Counted from the stretch's first letter, positions 52,049 through 62,151 are shown. The stretch: 64,000 nt of DNA from Cellulomonas sp. 73-145 (GCA_001898185.1 MKTI01000009.1:1-64000), one strand, 5' to 3'. Program-made: numbers and translations. Notes: generated from the letters alone by a model not told the origin.

Positions 52049-52831
52049 GTGCGCATCGCCAGGTTCACCACCGGCGGGGATCCCCGCTTCGCCCTCGTCG
52101 AAGGGGCTCCCGGTGACGAGGAGCTCGTCGTCATCGCCGGCGACCCGATCTTCACCCCGGTCCAGGCCACCGGTGAGCGCGTCCCGCTCGCCGACGAGGG
52201 GGTGCGCCTGCTCGCACCGGTGATCCCGCGGTCCAAGATCGTCGGCGTCGGCCGCAACTACGCCGAGCACGCCGCCGAGCACGGGGTGGAGGTGCCGACC
52301 TCGCCCCTGCTGTTCCTCAAGCCGAACACCGCGGTGATCGGCCCGGACGACCCGATCGTGCTGCCCGACTGGTCGCAGCAGGTGGAGCACGAGGCCGAGC
52401 TCGCCGTCGTGATCGGCAAGGTCACCAAGGACGTCAGCCCCGAGCACGCGCTGGAGAAGGTGTTCGGCTTCACGGTCGCCAACGACGTGACGGCGCGCGA
52501 CATCCAGCGCACCGACTCGCAGTGGGCCCGGGCCAAGGGGTTCGACTCGTCCTGCCCCCTGGGGCCATGGATCGTGCCCGGGCTCGACGTGGACGACCTG
52601 GCCGTCAGCGCCCGCGTCAACGGTGAGACCCGCCAGTCGGGCCGGACGTCGCAGATGGTGTTCGACGTCGCGTACCTGGTCAGCTACGTCTCCGAGGTGT
52701 TCACGCTGCTGCCGGGCGACGTGATCCTCACCGGCACGCCGGCGGGTGTGGGACCGCTGAACCACCGCGACGTGGTCGAGGTCGAGATCGAGGAGATCGG
52801 CGTGCTGCGCAACCCGGTGCTGCGCCGGTGA
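52049..52831 (+). CDS. Fumarylacetoacetate hydrolase family protein
   Basis: The 260-residue protein has the FAH core: [34 protein letters not shown], the metal-binding Glu residues in [11 protein letters not shown] and the closing [15 protein letters not shown]. Members hydrolyse or decarboxylate acylpyruvates or oxaloacetate; the substrate here is not determined. Its stop overlaps the rnhA GTG (GTGA). Confidence 0.9.
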   Translation: MRIARFTTGGDPRFALVEGAPGDEELVVIAGDPIFTPVQATGERVPLADEGVRLLAPVIPRSKIVGVGRNYAEHAAEHGVEVPTSPLLFLKPNTAVIGPDDPIVLPDWSQQVEHEAELAVVIGKVTKDVSPEHALEKVFGFTVANDVTARDIQRTDSQWARAKGFDSSCPLGPWIVPGLDVDDLAVSARVNGETRQSGRTSQMVFDVAYLVSYVSEVFTLLPGDVILTGTPAGVGPLNHRDVVEVEIEEIGVLRNPVLRR

Positions 52832-53307
52832 GCGAGCGAACCGTCGCCGAGCCGCCTGCCGGCGCGGCGGCCGTGCCGACCACCGTCGAGATGTGGACCG
52901 ACGGCGCCTGCAAGGGCAACCCGGGACGCGGTGGCTGGGGCGTGCTGATGCGCTACGGCGACCACGAGCGCGAGCTGTTCGGCGGCGAGGTGCTGACCAC
53001 CAACAACCGCATGGAGCTCACCGCGGTGATCGAGGGTCTGCGGGTGCTGACCCGGCCCTGCACGGTGACGCTGCACGTGGACTCGCAGTACGTGATGAAC
53101 GGCGTGACCAGGTGGATCGCCGGCTGGAAGCGCAACGGCTGGAAGACCGGTGCCAAGCAGCCGGTGAAGAACCAGGACCTGTGGCAGGAGCTGGACGCCG
53201 AGCTCGCCCGGCACCAGGTCAGCTGGACGTGGGTGCACGGCCACCGCGGAGACCCCGGCAACGAGCGAGCCGACCAGCTGGCGAACAAGGGCGTCCCGGC
53301 GGCCTGA
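52828..53307 (+). CDS. rnhA: Ribonuclease HI
   Basis: Cuts RNA in RNA-DNA hybrids. The 159-residue protein has the DEDD active site: Asp in [14 protein letters not shown], Glu in [10 protein letters not shown], Asp in LHVDSQYV and the last Asp in [15 protein letters not shown] short N-terminal tail (about 20 residues) precedes the fold. GTG start coupled to the upstream FAH gene. Confidence 0.96.
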   Translation: MSERTVAEPPAGAAAVPTTVEMWTDGACKGNPGRGGWGVLMRYGDHERELFGGEVLTTNNRMELTAVIEGLRVLTRPCTVTLHVDSQYVMNGVTRWIAGWKRNGWKTGAKQPVKNQDLWQELDAELARHQVSWTWVHGHRGDPGNERADQLANKGVPAA

Positions 53308-53337
53308 CCGGCGTCAGGGCGTGCGCGGGGGCCTCGA

Positions 53338-53349
53338 TAGGCTTGTCCG
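53338..53349 (+). promoter_or_regulatory. Probable -10 box of leaderless gltX
   Basis: TAGGCT (53338-53343) is six bases before the gltX GTG. Confidence 0.5.
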
Positions 53350-54846
53350 GTGACCCCCACGAGCCCGATCCGCGTCCGTTTCTGCCCGTCACCGACCGGA
53401 ACCCCGCACGTGGGCCTGATCCGCACCGCGCTGTTCAACTGGGCGTACGCGCGGCACGTCGGCGGCACGTTCGTCTTCCGCATCGAGGACACGGACCCGG
53501 CGCGCGACTCGGAGGAGAGCTACCAGCAGCTGCTCGAGGCGCTGCGCTGGCTGGGCCTGGACTGGGACGAGGGCGTCGAGGTCGGTGGCCCCTACGAGCC
53601 CTACCGGCAGTCGCAGCGGATGGACGTCTACGCGGACGTCGCGCGGCGGCTCCTCGAGGGCGGGTACGCCTACGAGTCGTTCTCGACGCCGGAGGAGATC
53701 GAGGCGCGGCACCGGGCGGCAGGGCGCGACCCCAAGCTCGGGTACGACGGGTTCGACCGGGACCTGTCCGACGAGCAGAAGGCCGCGTACCGCGCCGAGG
53801 GCCGCGAGCCGGTGCTGCGCCTGCGCATGCCGGACGAGGACGTGACGTTCGACGACCTGATCCGCGGCGAGGTGACGTTCCGCGCGGGTTCGGTGCCGGA
53901 CTACGTGATCGTGCGGGCCAACGGCTTCCCGCTATACCCGCTGGTCAACCCGGTGGACGACGCGCTGATGGGCATCACGCACGTGCTGCGCGGCGAGGAC
54001 CTGCTGTCCTCCACCCCCCGGCAGGTGGTCCTCTACCGGGCGCTGCTCGACCTGGGCATCGCCACCGTCATGCCGCAGTTCGGCCACCTGCCGTACGTGA
54101 TGGGCGAGGGCAACCGCAAGCTGTCGAAGCGTGACCCCGAGTCGAACCTCTTCCTGCACCGCGAGCGCGGGTTCACCCCGGAGGGCCTTCTCAACTACCT
54201 GGCGCTGCTCGGCTGGTCCATCTCTCCGGACCACGACGTGTTCAGCGTGCAGGAGATGGTCGAGGCCTTCGACATCGCGAACGTCAACCCGAACCCCGCC
54301 CGGTTCGACCTGAAGAAGGCCGAGGCGATCAACGCCGCGCACGTGCGGCTGCTGGAGCCCGAGGACTTCCGCGACCGGCTGGTTCCCTACCTGCACGCCG
54401 CCGGGCTGGTGGCTGCGGCCGGCTTCGCCGAGCTGCCCGCGGATCAGCAGGGCGTGCTGACCGCCGCGGCGCCGCTGGTGCAGACGCGCATGACGCTCCT
54501 CGGCGAGGCCGTCGGCATGCTCGGCTTCCTCTTCGTCGCGGACGACGCGGTGGTGGTGGAGGACGACGCTCGCGGCGGGCTCAAGGACGACGCGGCGACG
54601 ATCCTGGACGCGGCGACCGCCGCGCTGCAGCAGCTGGCGGCCGACGGGTTCACGACGGCGGCCACGCAGGACGCGCTGCAGGCGGCGCTGATCGACGGCC
54701 TCGGGCTCAAGCCCCGGCTGGCCTACACACCGCTGCGCGTCGCGCTGACCGGTCGGCGGGTGTCGCCGCCGCTGTTCGAGTCGATGGAGATCCTCGGCCG
54801 CGACGCCACGCTGGCGCGTCTGGCGGCGCTGCGGGCGGCGCTGTGA
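53350..54846 (+). CDS. gltX: Glutamyl-tRNA synthetase
   Basis: The 498-residue class I synthetase has the HIGH-region [20 protein letters not shown] and the KMSKS-type [12 protein letters not shown]. Zinc-binding Cys residues are absent. With gatCAB upstream it probably also charges tRNA(Gln) with Glu. Its stop overlaps the next gene (GTGA). Confidence 0.96.
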   Translation: MTPTSPIRVRFCPSPTGTPHVGLIRTALFNWAYARHVGGTFVFRIEDTDPARDSEESYQQLLEALRWLGLDWDEGVEVGGPYEPYRQSQRMDVYADVARRLLEGGYAYESFSTPEEIEARHRAAGRDPKLGYDGFDRDLSDEQKAAYRAEGREPVLRLRMPDEDVTFDDLIRGEVTFRAGSVPDYVIVRANGFPLYPLVNPVDDALMGITHVLRGEDLLSSTPRQVVLYRALLDLGIATVMPQFGHLPYVMGEGNRKLSKRDPESNLFLHRERGFTPEGLLNYLALLGWSISPDHDVFSVQEMVEAFDIANVNPNPARFDLKKAEAINAAHVRLLEPEDFRDRLVPYLHAAGLVAAAGFAELPADQQGVLTAAAPLVQTRMTLLGEAVGMLGFLFVADDAVVVEDDARGGLKDDAATILDAATAALQQLAADGFTTAATQDALQAALIDGLGLKPRLAYTPLRVALTGRRVSPPLFESMEILGRDATLARLAALRAAL

Positions 54847-55598
54847 CGGCTGCCGCGCCGCGCGCGGGCGCACGGCTGGACGGCGTGCTGTTCGACATCG
54901 ACGACACCCTGGTGGACACCCGCGGCGCGTTCCGCGCCGCGTTCGAGGTGATCGCCCACCGCTACCTGCCGGAGCTGCCGCCCGAACGGCTGCCGGAGGT
55001 GCTGGCGACCTGGCGGGCCGACGCCAGCGGCCACTACCGGGCGTACACCCGCGGGGAGACCGGTCACCGCGAGCAGCGCATGGCGCGGGCGAACGAGCTG
55101 CACGCGCTGTTCGGCGGCCCGGAGCTGGACGACGCCGCCTTCGAGGCCTGGGACCAGGTGTTCGAGGGCGGCTTCACCGCGGCCTGGGCCGCCCACCCGG
55201 AGGCGTCCGCGGTGATCGACCACCTGCTGGTGGCGGGACTGCAGGTCGGCGCCCTGTCGAACGCGCACGTCGCCTACCAGACCGACAAGCTGGCGCGGAC
55301 GGGCTTCCTCGACCGGGTCCCGATGCTGGTGGGGATCGACACGCTCGGCGTCGGGAAGCCTGACCCGTCGGTGTTCCTCGAGGCCTGCCGGCTGCTCGGC
55401 ACCGAGCCTGCGCGCACCGCCTACGTGGGCGACGAGCTCGACGTCGACGCGGTGGCGGCCGCCGAGGCGGGCCTGCTCGGCGTCTGGGTGGACCGCCCGG
55501 GTGGGCGGCGCGTCCCGGTGTCCGAGCAGCAGATCGCCGACGCGGACGTGCTGGTGATCCACAGCCTTGCGGAGCTGCCCGAGGCGCTCGGCGTCTGA
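54843..55598 (+). CDS. HAD-superfamily hydrolase
   Basis: The 251-residue protein has HAD motif [13 protein letters not shown] (nucleophile Asp near 17), motif II LSNAHV and motif [13 protein letters not shown]...[18 protein letters not shown] helical cap of about 100 residues follows motif I. Probably a phosphatase; the substrate is unknown. It is coupled to gltX through a GTGA overlap. Confidence 0.9.
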   Translation: MTAAAPRAGARLDGVLFDIDDTLVDTRGAFRAAFEVIAHRYLPELPPERLPEVLATWRADASGHYRAYTRGETGHREQRMARANELHALFGGPELDDAAFEAWDQVFEGGFTAAWAAHPEASAVIDHLLVAGLQVGALSNAHVAYQTDKLARTGFLDRVPMLVGIDTLGVGKPDPSVFLEACRLLGTEPARTAYVGDELDVDAVAAAEAGLLGVWVDRPGGRRVPVSEQQIADADVLVIHSLAELPEALGV

Positions 55599-55629
55599 GC
55601 GGACCGGTCAGCGGCGCGGCAGCCGCCGG

Positions 55630-56433
55630 TCAGCGACCGGGCAGCGGGTCCAGCAGCTCGAGCACCTCGTCGTGCAGGCGTCCGTTGGTCACCAGCGCGG
55701 AGCCGCCGAGCGGACCGGGCACGCCGCGCACGGAGGTGAACCGCCCGCCCGCCTCGGTGACGATCGGCACCAGGGCCGCCATGTCGTGCAGCGCCAGCTC
55801 GGGCTCCGCCGAGACGTCCACGGCGCCCTCCGCGACGAGCACGTGCGACCAGAAGTCGCCGTAGGCACGGGTGCGCCACACCTTCCGGGTCAGGTCGAGG
55901 AACGCGGGCAGCCGGCCGTGCTCCTCCCAGCCCGAGAGGCTGGAGTAGGAGAGCGAGGCGTCGGCGAGCCGGTCGACGGCGGAGACGTGGATCTGCCGCG
56001 CGGCGGCCAGCGACCGTCCCGTCCAGGCGCCGGAGCCGGTGGCTGCCCACCAGCGCCGGTTCAGTGCGGGGGCGCTGACCACGCCCACCACCACGTCGTC
56101 GCCCTCCATCAGGGCGAGCAGCGTCGCCCACACCGGGACACCCCGCACGAAGTTCTTGGTGCCGTCGATCGGGTCCACCACCCAGCGCCGCGGCCCGTGG
56201 CCGGTGTCCGCCAGCTCCTCGCCGTGCACGGCGTCCCGGGGCCGCGTCCGCGACAGCTGGGAGCGGACCAGCTCCTCCGCCGATCGGTCCGCATCCGTGA
56301 CCGGCGTCAGGTCGGGCTTCGTCTCGACGTGCAGGTCCTGGGCGCGGAACCGCTCCATGGTCAGCGCGTCCACCTGGTCGGCGATCACGTGGGCCAGTCG
56401 CAGGTCGTCGTCGTACCCGGGGCGCGAGCCCAT
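55630..56433 (-). CDS. hisN: Histidinol-phosphatase, inositol monophosphatase family
   Basis: Mg-dependent phosphatase of 267 residues. It has GEELADTG (metal Glu), DPIDGTKNFVRGVPVWATL (metal-binding D-x-I-D-G-T) and the C-terminal ALVPIVTEAGGRFTS. The NFVRG form is that of actinobacterial histidinol-phosphatases rather than CysQ. GGAGGG before ATG 56433 sets the start. It is monocistronic, downstream of rsgA, 96 bases away. Confidence 0.85.
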   Translation of the reverse strand: MGSRPGYDDDLRLAHVIADQVDALTMERFRAQDLHVETKPDLTPVTDADRSAEELVRSQLSRTRPRDAVHGEELADTGHGPRRWVVDPIDGTKNFVRGVPVWATLLALMEGDDVVVGVVSAPALNRRWWAATGSGAWTGRSLAAARQIHVSAVDRLADASLSYSSLSGWEEHGRLPAFLDLTRKVWRTRAYGDFWSHVLVAEGAVDVSAEPELALHDMAALVPIVTEAGGRFTSVRGVPGPLGGSALVTNGRLHDEVLELLDPLPGR

Positions 56434-56529
56434 CGTGGAGTCCCTCCGGTCGGCGGCGCCGGTCGGCCGCGTCGCCGTCACGCTAGCGCGCCGGGTGGGG
56501 GGCCCAGGGCGCCGGTCCGGCGCGGCGTG

Positions 56530-57591
56530 TCAGCGTTCGGTGCGGTCGTCCGGGTCAGCGGTGCCGGTACGCGCCGCGAGCAGGCGGCGGAACGAGTCGA
56601 GCCGCGCGGCACGGGCGGCACGTGCGGTGTCGTCCGGCGCGGCGGACACCCAGTCGTCCAGTGCGCAGTCCGGGGCGTCGGCGGCGTGCGTGCACCCGCG
56701 CGGACAGGCCTGCGCCACCTCGGCCAGGTCGGCGAACGCGGCGAGCAGGTGGGCCGGTTCCACGTGGGCGAGGCCGAACGAGCGCACCCCGGGCGTGTCG
56801 ACCACCCACGTCACGGGCCCGTCGCCCGGGACCCGCAGCGCGATCGCCGAGGAGGAGGTGTGCCGGCCGCGTCCCGTGGTGTCGTTCACCGCGCCCGTCG
56901 CGCGGTACGCCCCGGGCACCAGGGCGTTCACCAGCGTGGACTTGCCCACGCCCGAGTGGCCGACGAGCACCGACACCTTGCCCGCGAGCGCCGCTCGGAC
57001 GTCCTCGAGGCCGGACACCAGCCGGTCGCCGTCCATGCCGGTCACCAGCACGCGGACGCCCACGGGCGTGTACATCGCGCTGAGGGGCGCCGGGTCGGCC
57101 AGGTCGGCCTTCGTCAGCATCAGCACCGCCGACATGCCGGCGTCGTACGCCGCCACGACGCACCGGTCGATCATCCGCGGGCGGGGCTCGGGGTCGGCGA
57201 GCGCCGTGACGATCACCAGCTGGTCCGCGTTCGCGACGATGACCCGCTCGACGGGGTCGGTGTCGTCGGCCGTCCGGCGCAGCACCGTCCGGCGCTCCCC
57301 GATCCGCACGATGCGGCCCAGCGTGCCCGCGTCGCCGGACGTGTCGCCGACGACGTCGACCAGGTCGCCCGGCACCACGCGCTCGCGGCCGAGCTCGCGT
57401 GCCTTCATCGCCACCACGGGCTGCTCGTCAGGACCGCCCGGGTCCACCAGCACCGCGTACCGACCGCGGTCCACGCCGGTGACCATGCCGACCCGTGCGT
57501 CGGCGTGCTCGGGCCGCTGCTTGGTCCGCGGCCGAGAGCCGCGGCCGGGGCGCACCCGGACGTCCGACTCGTCGTACCGCCGGACGGCCAT
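56530..57591 (-). CDS. rsgA: Ribosome small subunit-dependent GTPase A
   Basis: Circularly permuted GTPase that checks 30S assembly. The 353-residue protein has an OB-type N-domain, G4 LMLTKADLADPAPL, G1 VGHSGVGKSTLVNAL and DTPGVRSFG, and a C-terminal zinc site ACPRGCTHAADAPDC. The ATG at 57591 overlaps the aroA stop (TGATG), so translation is coupled to aroA. Confidence 0.95.
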   Translation of the reverse strand: MAVRRYDESDVRVRPGRGSRPRTKQRPEHADARVGMVTGVDRGRYAVLVDPGGPDEQPVVAMKARELGRERVVPGDLVDVVGDTSGDAGTLGRIVRIGERRTVLRRTADDTDPVERVIVANADQLVIVTALADPEPRPRMIDRCVVAAYDAGMSAVLMLTKADLADPAPLSAMYTPVGVRVLVTGMDGDRLVSGLEDVRAALAGKVSVLVGHSGVGKSTLVNALVPGAYRATGAVNDTTGRGRHTSSSAIALRVPGDGPVTWVVDTPGVRSFGLAHVEPAHLLAAFADLAEVAQACPRGCTHAADAPDCALDDWVSAAPDDTARAARAARLDSFRRLLAARTGTADPDDRTER

Positions 57592-58892
57592 CAGGCAGGG
57601 GTCCCGTTCCCGGCCAGCATCGCGGTCCACATCCCGACGAAGTCGGGGATCGTCTTGGCGGTGGTCGCGACGTCGTCCACCTCGACGCCCGGGACCGCCA
57701 GCCCGATCAGCGCACCCGCGGTCGCCATCCGGTGGTCGGCGTAGCTGTGCCAGGCCCCGCCCGTCAGCGGGCGCGGGGTGATGACCAGTCCGTCCGACGT
57801 CTGCTCGGCCCGTCCGCCGAGGCCCGTGATCTCGGCGGCCAGCGCCGCCAGACGGTCCGTCTCGTGACCGCGCATGTGCCCGATCCCGCGCAGCCGCGTG
57901 GGGGAGTCGGCGAGGACCGCCAGCGCGGCCACCGTCGTGGCGAGCTCGGACGCCGCACGCAGGTCGAGGTCGACGCCGTGCACGGCACCCGTGCCGCCGA
58001 CCGTCAGCACGTCGCCCACCAGGGTCGCGGTGCCGCCCATGCTCGTCAGGATGTCCGGCAGCAGGGCTCCGGGCTGGGTGGTGTTCGCAGGCCAGCCCGG
58101 CACGGACACCGTCCCGCCGGTCACCAGCGCGGCAGCCAGGAACGGTGCGGCGTTCGACAGGTCCGGCTCGACCCGGACGTCCCGACCCTCGATCGTTCCC
58201 GGCAGCACCTGCCAGATCGCCGGCCGGGAGTCGTCCACCTGCACGCCCGCGGCGCGCAGCACCTCGACCGTCATCTCGATGTGCGGCAGGGACGGCAGCG
58301 TCGGTCCGGTGTGCCGGACCGTCAGGCCGTCCCGGTAGCGTGCGCCGGCCAGCAGCAGCCCGGAGACGAACTGGCTGGAGCCGCTGGCGTCGACGTCCAC
58401 CTGACCGCCGTCCACTGCGCCGTGCCCCCGCACCGTGAACGGGAGCCGCCCCGGCTCACCCTGCTGCTCGACGTGCACGCCGAGCGCCCGCAGGGCGTCC
58501 AGCACGGGCCCCATCGGCCGCACGCGCGCCTGCGCGTCACCGTCGAAGTGCACGGTTCCGTCGGCCAGCGCGGCAACGGGAGGCAGGAACCGCATCACCG
58601 TGCCGGCCAGCCCGCAGTCCACCGTCACGCCGCCCAGCACGGGCCTGGGGTCCACCAGCCAGTCGCCGTCCTCCTCGACCACGCGGCTGCCCAGGGCACC
58701 CAGGGCCGCCGCCATCAGGCGGGTGTCGCGCGACTGCAGCACACCGTGCAGGCGGCTGGGCCCGGAGGCGAGCGCGGCGAGGACCAGGTACCGGTTGGAC
58801 AAGGACTTGGAGCCGGGGACCTCGACGACCGCGTCGAGCGGACCGACGGCGGACGGTGCAGGCCAGGGCGCTGGCCGGGGGGCGTCGGTCAT
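57591..58892 (-). CDS. aroA: 3-phosphoshikimate 1-carboxyvinyltransferase (EPSP synthase)
   Basis: Makes EPSP from shikimate-3-phosphate and PEP in aromatic amino-acid synthesis. The 433-residue protein has PGSKSLSNRYLVLAALASG, GLAGTVMRFLPPVAAL and KTIPDFVGMWTAM. The ATG at 58892 has TACCCT (58904-58899) six bases upstream. rsgA follows in the same operon, an order common in actinobacteria. Confidence 0.96.
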   Translation of the reverse strand: MTDAPRPAPWPAPSAVGPLDAVVEVPGSKSLSNRYLVLAALASGPSRLHGVLQSRDTRLMAAALGALGSRVVEEDGDWLVDPRPVLGGVTVDCGLAGTVMRFLPPVAALADGTVHFDGDAQARVRPMGPVLDALRALGVHVEQQGEPGRLPFTVRGHGAVDGGQVDVDASGSSQFVSGLLLAGARYRDGLTVRHTGPTLPSLPHIEMTVEVLRAAGVQVDDSRPAIWQVLPGTIEGRDVRVEPDLSNAAPFLAAALVTGGTVSVPGWPANTTQPGALLPDILTSMGGTATLVGDVLTVGGTGAVHGVDLDLRAASELATTVAALAVLADSPTRLRGIGHMRGHETDRLAALAAEITGLGGRAEQTSDGLVITPRPLTGGAWHSYADHRMATAGALIGLAVPGVEVDDVATTAKTIPDFVGMWTAMLAGNGTPA

Positions 58893-58904
58893 GGCTGCAG
58901 GGTA
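58893..58904 (-). promoter_or_regulatory. Probable -10 box of leaderless aroA-rsgA
   Basis: On the minus strand TACCCT precedes the aroA ATG by six bases. Confidence 0.5.
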
Positions 58905-58946
58905 CCGGCGGGGTCGTCCACCTCAGCGGCCGGTCCGCGCCGCCCG

Positions 58947-59540
58947 TCAGTCGTCGGCCGTCGCCTCGCGCACCGCGTCCTTGACGGCCGCGCGGGTGTC
59001 CCAGGCGTTCTGCCAGCGCCACGCCAGCCCCGGGCGGCCCTCGTGGTCCGCCGCCGCCAGCAGCGCACCGCCGGTGGCGGACACCGCGGACCAGAACCGG
59101 CGTCGCCGCACGGCACGCGCGCTCGGCTGGTCGAGGGTCGCGACCGTCACGCCGCGGCCCGCCGGGGCGTTGACCAGGGCCACCGGTGCCGCGAGGGCGG
59201 CGAGCGCCAGCGCGGAGGTCCGCGGCGCCCGCCCGGTCGCCAGCATCCCGGCCGCGACCAGCATCGCGGCCCCGTGCAGCCGCACCGCAGTGGTCAGCTG
59301 CCGGTCGCTCAGCTCACGGCCGAGCGCCTGGTCGAGCACGGCCTGCACGTCGACGCCGTACCGGTCGTCGAGCACGCGCTCGGCGCCGCTGAGGTGCGCG
59401 TACCGCGCCAGGCGTGCCCGCAGTGCCGTGACGCCCTCGCGCGCCGCGGCCGCGTGGGAAGAGGGATGCCGCACGGCGTCGAGCCCCTCGACCAGGAACC
59501 ACGAGGCGAACATCGGACGGGCGACGCGGCGCAGCAGCAC
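58947..59540 (-). CDS. DoxX family membrane protein
   Basis: The 197-residue protein has hydrophobic segments at about 6-20, 85-105, 110-125 and 145-160 ([33 protein letters not shown]) and the DoxX-like opening [27 protein letters not shown] before the GTG is a clear ribosome-binding site. It is divergent from sigR, and a role in thiol or redox stress is possible by position only. Confidence 0.8.
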   Translation of the reverse strand: MLLRRVARPMFASWFLVEGLDAVRHPSSHAAAAREGVTALRARLARYAHLSGAERVLDDRYGVDVQAVLDQALGRELSDRQLTTAVRLHGAAMLVAAGMLATGRAPRTSALALAALAAPVALVNAPAGRGVTVATLDQPSARAVRRRRFWSAVSATGGALLAAADHEGRPGLAWRWQNAWDTRAAVKDAVREATADD

Positions 59541-59598
59541 GGCAGACCTCCTCGGGACCGGGCACCGACGCCGGTGCGTACGTCCACGCTAGCGCCGG

Positions 59599-59635
59599 GG
59601 GAATGACCCCGCCGGGCGCCGGTGTTGCAGCCACC
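59599..59635 (+). promoter_or_regulatory. SigR/SigH-type promoter upstream of sigR
   Basis: GGGAAT (59599-59604), a 19-base spacer and GTT (59624-59626) match the SigR/SigH consensus (GGAAT-N18/19-GTT). An in-frame ATG at 59636 lies about ten bases downstream, placed for a leaderless transcript of a longer sigma factor. Confidence 0.75.
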
Positions 59636-59759
59636 ATGACCTGTGTGCTCGACCGCCCCCGTGCGGCAGACCGCTCCACGGACGAGGTGCTCGGCATCCC
59701 ACCGGTCGCGACGACGGCCGTGTGGGCCCCGTACTCGGCGGACGTCCAGGTGCGACGGC

Positions 59760-59773
59760 TAGGCTCGGCGCCG
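59760..59773 (+). promoter_or_regulatory. Second -10 box for the short SigR form
   Basis: TAGGCT (59760-59765) is eight bases before the ATG at 59774. It would produce the normal-length sigma factor from a housekeeping-type promoter. Confidence 0.5.
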
Positions 59774-60394
59774 ATGAGCGACGACACCACGCGGGCCCCC
59801 CAGGGCGAGGGCGACTCCGCGCGCGCCGAGCGGTTCGAGGCCGAGGCTCTGGTCTACCTCGACCAGCTGTACGGCGCTGCCCTGCGGATGACGCGCAACC
59901 CGGCGGACGCCGAGGACCTGGTGCAGGAGACGTTCGCCAAGGCGTTCGCGGCGTTCCACCAGTACCGCCCCGGGACCAACCTCAAGGCGTGGCTGTACCG
60001 CATCCTCACCAACACCTACATCAACTCCTACCGCAAGAAGCAGCGGGAGCCGCAGCAGTCCCACGCCGAGGAGGTCGAGGACTGGCAGCTGGCGCGCGCG
60101 GAGTCGCACACCTCGACCGGGCTGCGCTCGGCCGAGGCCGAGGCGCTCGACCACCTGCCCGACTCGGACGTGAAGGACGCCCTCCAGCGCCTGCCCGAGG
60201 ACTTCCGGATGGCCGTGTACTACGCGGACGTCGAGGGCTTCGCGTACAAGGAGATCGCCGAGATCATGGGCACTCCCATCGGAACAGTGATGTCCCGGCT
60301 GCACCGTGGCCGGGCACAGCTGCGGGAGCTGCTGCACGACTACGCCCGCGACCGCGGGCTGGTGCCGAGCGGCCCCGCCGCACCGGAGGCATGA
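59774..60394 (+). CDS. sigR: ECF sigma factor SigR/SigH (thiol-oxidative stress)
   Basis: Controls disulfide- and heat-stress genes. The 206-residue protein has sigma region 2 ([27 protein letters not shown] and [22 protein letters not shown]) and region 4 ([43 protein letters not shown]). The frame is open upstream to an ATG at 59636, which would add 46 residues as in the Streptomyces SigR-prime isoform. The stop overlaps rsrA (ATGA). Confidence 0.95.
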   Translation: MSDDTTRAPQGEGDSARAERFEAEALVYLDQLYGAALRMTRNPADAEDLVQETFAKAFAAFHQYRPGTNLKAWLYRILTNTYINSYRKKQREPQQSHAEEVEDWQLARAESHTSTGLRSAEAEALDHLPDSDVKDALQRLPEDFRMAVYYADVEGFAYKEIAEIMGTPIGTVMSRLHRGRAQLRELLHDYARDRGLVPSGPAAPEA

Positions 60395-60702
60395 CGATGA
60401 CGCACCTGCAGCCGGACGACGAGGCCCGGCCCGAGCTCGGTCAGCACACGCACGCCGAGGACGACCCCTGCGCGGCGGCCGTCGAGCGCCTCTGGTCGTA
60501 CGTCGACCACGAGCTCGACGTCAGCGAGGCCGACGAGCTGCGCGAGCACCTCGCCGAGTGCACGCCGTGCCTCGAGGAGTACGGGATCGACGTGGTGCTC
60601 AAGACGGTCGTGCGTCGCGGCTGCCAGGAGTCGGCGCCGGAGACGCTGCGCGTCCGGATCCACCAGACGCTGCTGCGCGGCGAGGCCGAGCCGCAGGTCT
60701 GA
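60391..60702 (+). CDS. rsrA: Zinc-binding anti-sigma factor RsrA/RshA
   Basis: Holds SigR inactive until disulfide stress releases zinc. The 103-residue protein has the ZAS motif HLAECTPC (H-x3-C-x2-C, near 55-62), with extra Cys at DDPCAAAV and [10 protein letters not shown] at 60391 overlaps the sigR stop; a second ATG at 60397 is possible. Confidence 0.95.
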   Translation: MTMTHLQPDDEARPELGQHTHAEDDPCAAAVERLWSYVDHELDVSEADELREHLAECTPCLEEYGIDVVLKTVVRRGCQESAPETLRVRIHQTLLRGEAEPQV

Positions 60703-60781
60703 CGCCACGGCCTGACGCTTCCGCGCCAGGGCGCTGCGGCGCGCCTGGTCCGCGGACGGTCAGCGGGAGCACAGACGACGA

Positions 60782-60807
60782 AGGCCCCGACCGGACGGTC
60801 GGGGCCT
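60782..60807. terminator. Bidirectional terminator between rsrA and bL37
   Basis: AGGCCCCGACC (60782-60792) pairs with GGTCGGGGCCT (60797-60807) around a 4-base loop between convergent genes. Confidence 0.8.
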
Positions 60808-60822
60808 CGCGTGCATCACGGC

Positions 60823-60897
60823 TCAGGCGTTGGGGCGCTTGCCGTGGTTGGCGGCGCTGCCGGCGCGGGACTTGCGCTTGCGACCACGCTTGCTCAT
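60823..60897 (-). CDS. 50S ribosomal protein bL37 (24 residues)
   Basis: A 24-residue basic protein, MSKRGRKRKSRAGSAANHGK ending RPNA, encoded opposite to sigR-rsrA. GAGGAGAGA lies four bases before its ATG, a strong ribosome-binding site. Sequence and size match the small mycobacterial ribosomal protein bL37, also encoded near the SigH locus as I recall. It is easily missed because it is so short. Confidence 0.85.
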   Translation of the reverse strand: MSKRGRKRKSRAGSAANHGKRPNA

Positions 60898-61062
60898 CGG
60901 GTTCTCTCCTCGGCTGGGGGTACGGCTGCGGCGCACGGCGGTGCGCGACGTCGTCGTCCATGGTCCCACACCGGACGAGGAGGCTCGTTCGCGGCGAGGG
61001 TCGGGTGCCTGCGCCGGCGGCGGAGGCTCAAGTCGGGGAGCCCGCCAGCCGATGACCGCAGG

Positions 61063-62151
61063 GTGAGCGCGCAGATCCAGTCCGTCATCCCGTTCCTGCA
61101 CGCGCTGGCCAGCACGGGCGGCTCCGACCTGCACTGCAAGGTCGGCTCGGCGCCGCGCGTCCGCGTGGACGGCCGGCTGCGCAAGCTGCAGGCGCCCGAG
61201 CTCACCCCCGCGGACACCGAGCGGATGCTCGAGGAGGTGCTGCCGGACGACCTCGTCGAGGTGTTCCGGCGCTCCCGCGAGGCCGACTTCGCCTACTCGC
61301 TGCCCGGGGTGGGGCGGTTCCGCGTCAACGCCTACCAGGCCCGCGGCACGTACGGGCTCGTCTTCCGGCGGGTCGCGGTGGGGGCCCAGTCGCTGAGCGA
61401 GCTGGGGCTGCCCGAGGTGGTGGGGGAGCTCGCGCTCGAGCCCCGCGGCCTGGTGCTGGTGACCGGCCCGACGGGGTCCGGCAAGACGACGACGCTGGCG
61501 TCGATGGTCGACCTGGTGAACTCGTACCGCGAGGTGAACATCATCACCATCGAGGACCCGATCGAGATCCTGCACTCGGACAAGAAGGCGATCGTCTCCC
61601 AGCGTGAGGTGCGCCAGGACACGGCCGACTTCGGGGTGGCGCTGCGCGCCGCGATGCGGCAGGACCCCGACGTGATCCTGGTGGGCGAGATGCGCGACCA
61701 GGAGACGGTCCGCGCCGCATTGTCCGCCGCGGAGACCGGCCACCTCGTCATGTCGACGCTGCACACGATCGACGCGCCGGAGACGATCAACCGGATCGTC
61801 GACTTCTTCCCGCCGCACGAGCAGAAGCAGATCCGCATCGCCCTGTCCCAGTCCCTGCGCGGGATCGTCTCGCAGCGGCTCGTCCGCAAGGCGGACGGCA
61901 CCGGCCGGCGTCCTGCCGTCGAGGTGATGGTCAACACCGGCCGCACGGCCGAGGCGATCGTCGAGCCACTGGACAACCCGCCGCTGATCGACCTGATCCG
62001 CGACGGTGAGTTCTACAAGATGCAGACCTTCGACCGGCACCTGTTCAGCCTGGTCCGTGACGACGTCATCACCTACGAGGAGGCGCTCGCCGCCTCGTCG
62101 AACCCGCACGACCTCACGGTGGAGCTGAAGGCCGCCGGCGTCGTCGTCTGA
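61063..62151 (+). CDS. pilT: PilT-type twitching motility / secretion ATPase
   Basis: The 362-residue hexameric ATPase has the N-terminal PilT domain and Walker A VTGPTGSGKTTTLASMVDLVN, the Asp box IITIEDPIEILHSDKKAIVSQREV, Walker B AAMRQDPDVILVGEMRD, the His box TGHLVMSTLHTIDAPETINRIVDFFP. GTG at 61063 is chosen at the start of similarity. No pilin or other pilus gene is near, so the gene is isolated here. Confidence 0.93.
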   Translation: MSAQIQSVIPFLHALASTGGSDLHCKVGSAPRVRVDGRLRKLQAPELTPADTERMLEEVLPDDLVEVFRRSREADFAYSLPGVGRFRVNAYQARGTYGLVFRRVAVGAQSLSELGLPEVVGELALEPRGLVLVTGPTGSGKTTTLASMVDLVNSYREVNIITIEDPIEILHSDKKAIVSQREVRQDTADFGVALRAAMRQDPDVILVGEMRDQETVRAALSAAETGHLVMSTLHTIDAPETINRIVDFFPPHEQKQIRIALSQSLRGIVSQRLVRKADGTGRRPAVEVMVNTGRTAEAIVEPLDNPPLIDLIRDGEFYKMQTFDRHLFSLVRDDVITYEEALAASSNPHDLTVELKAAGVVV

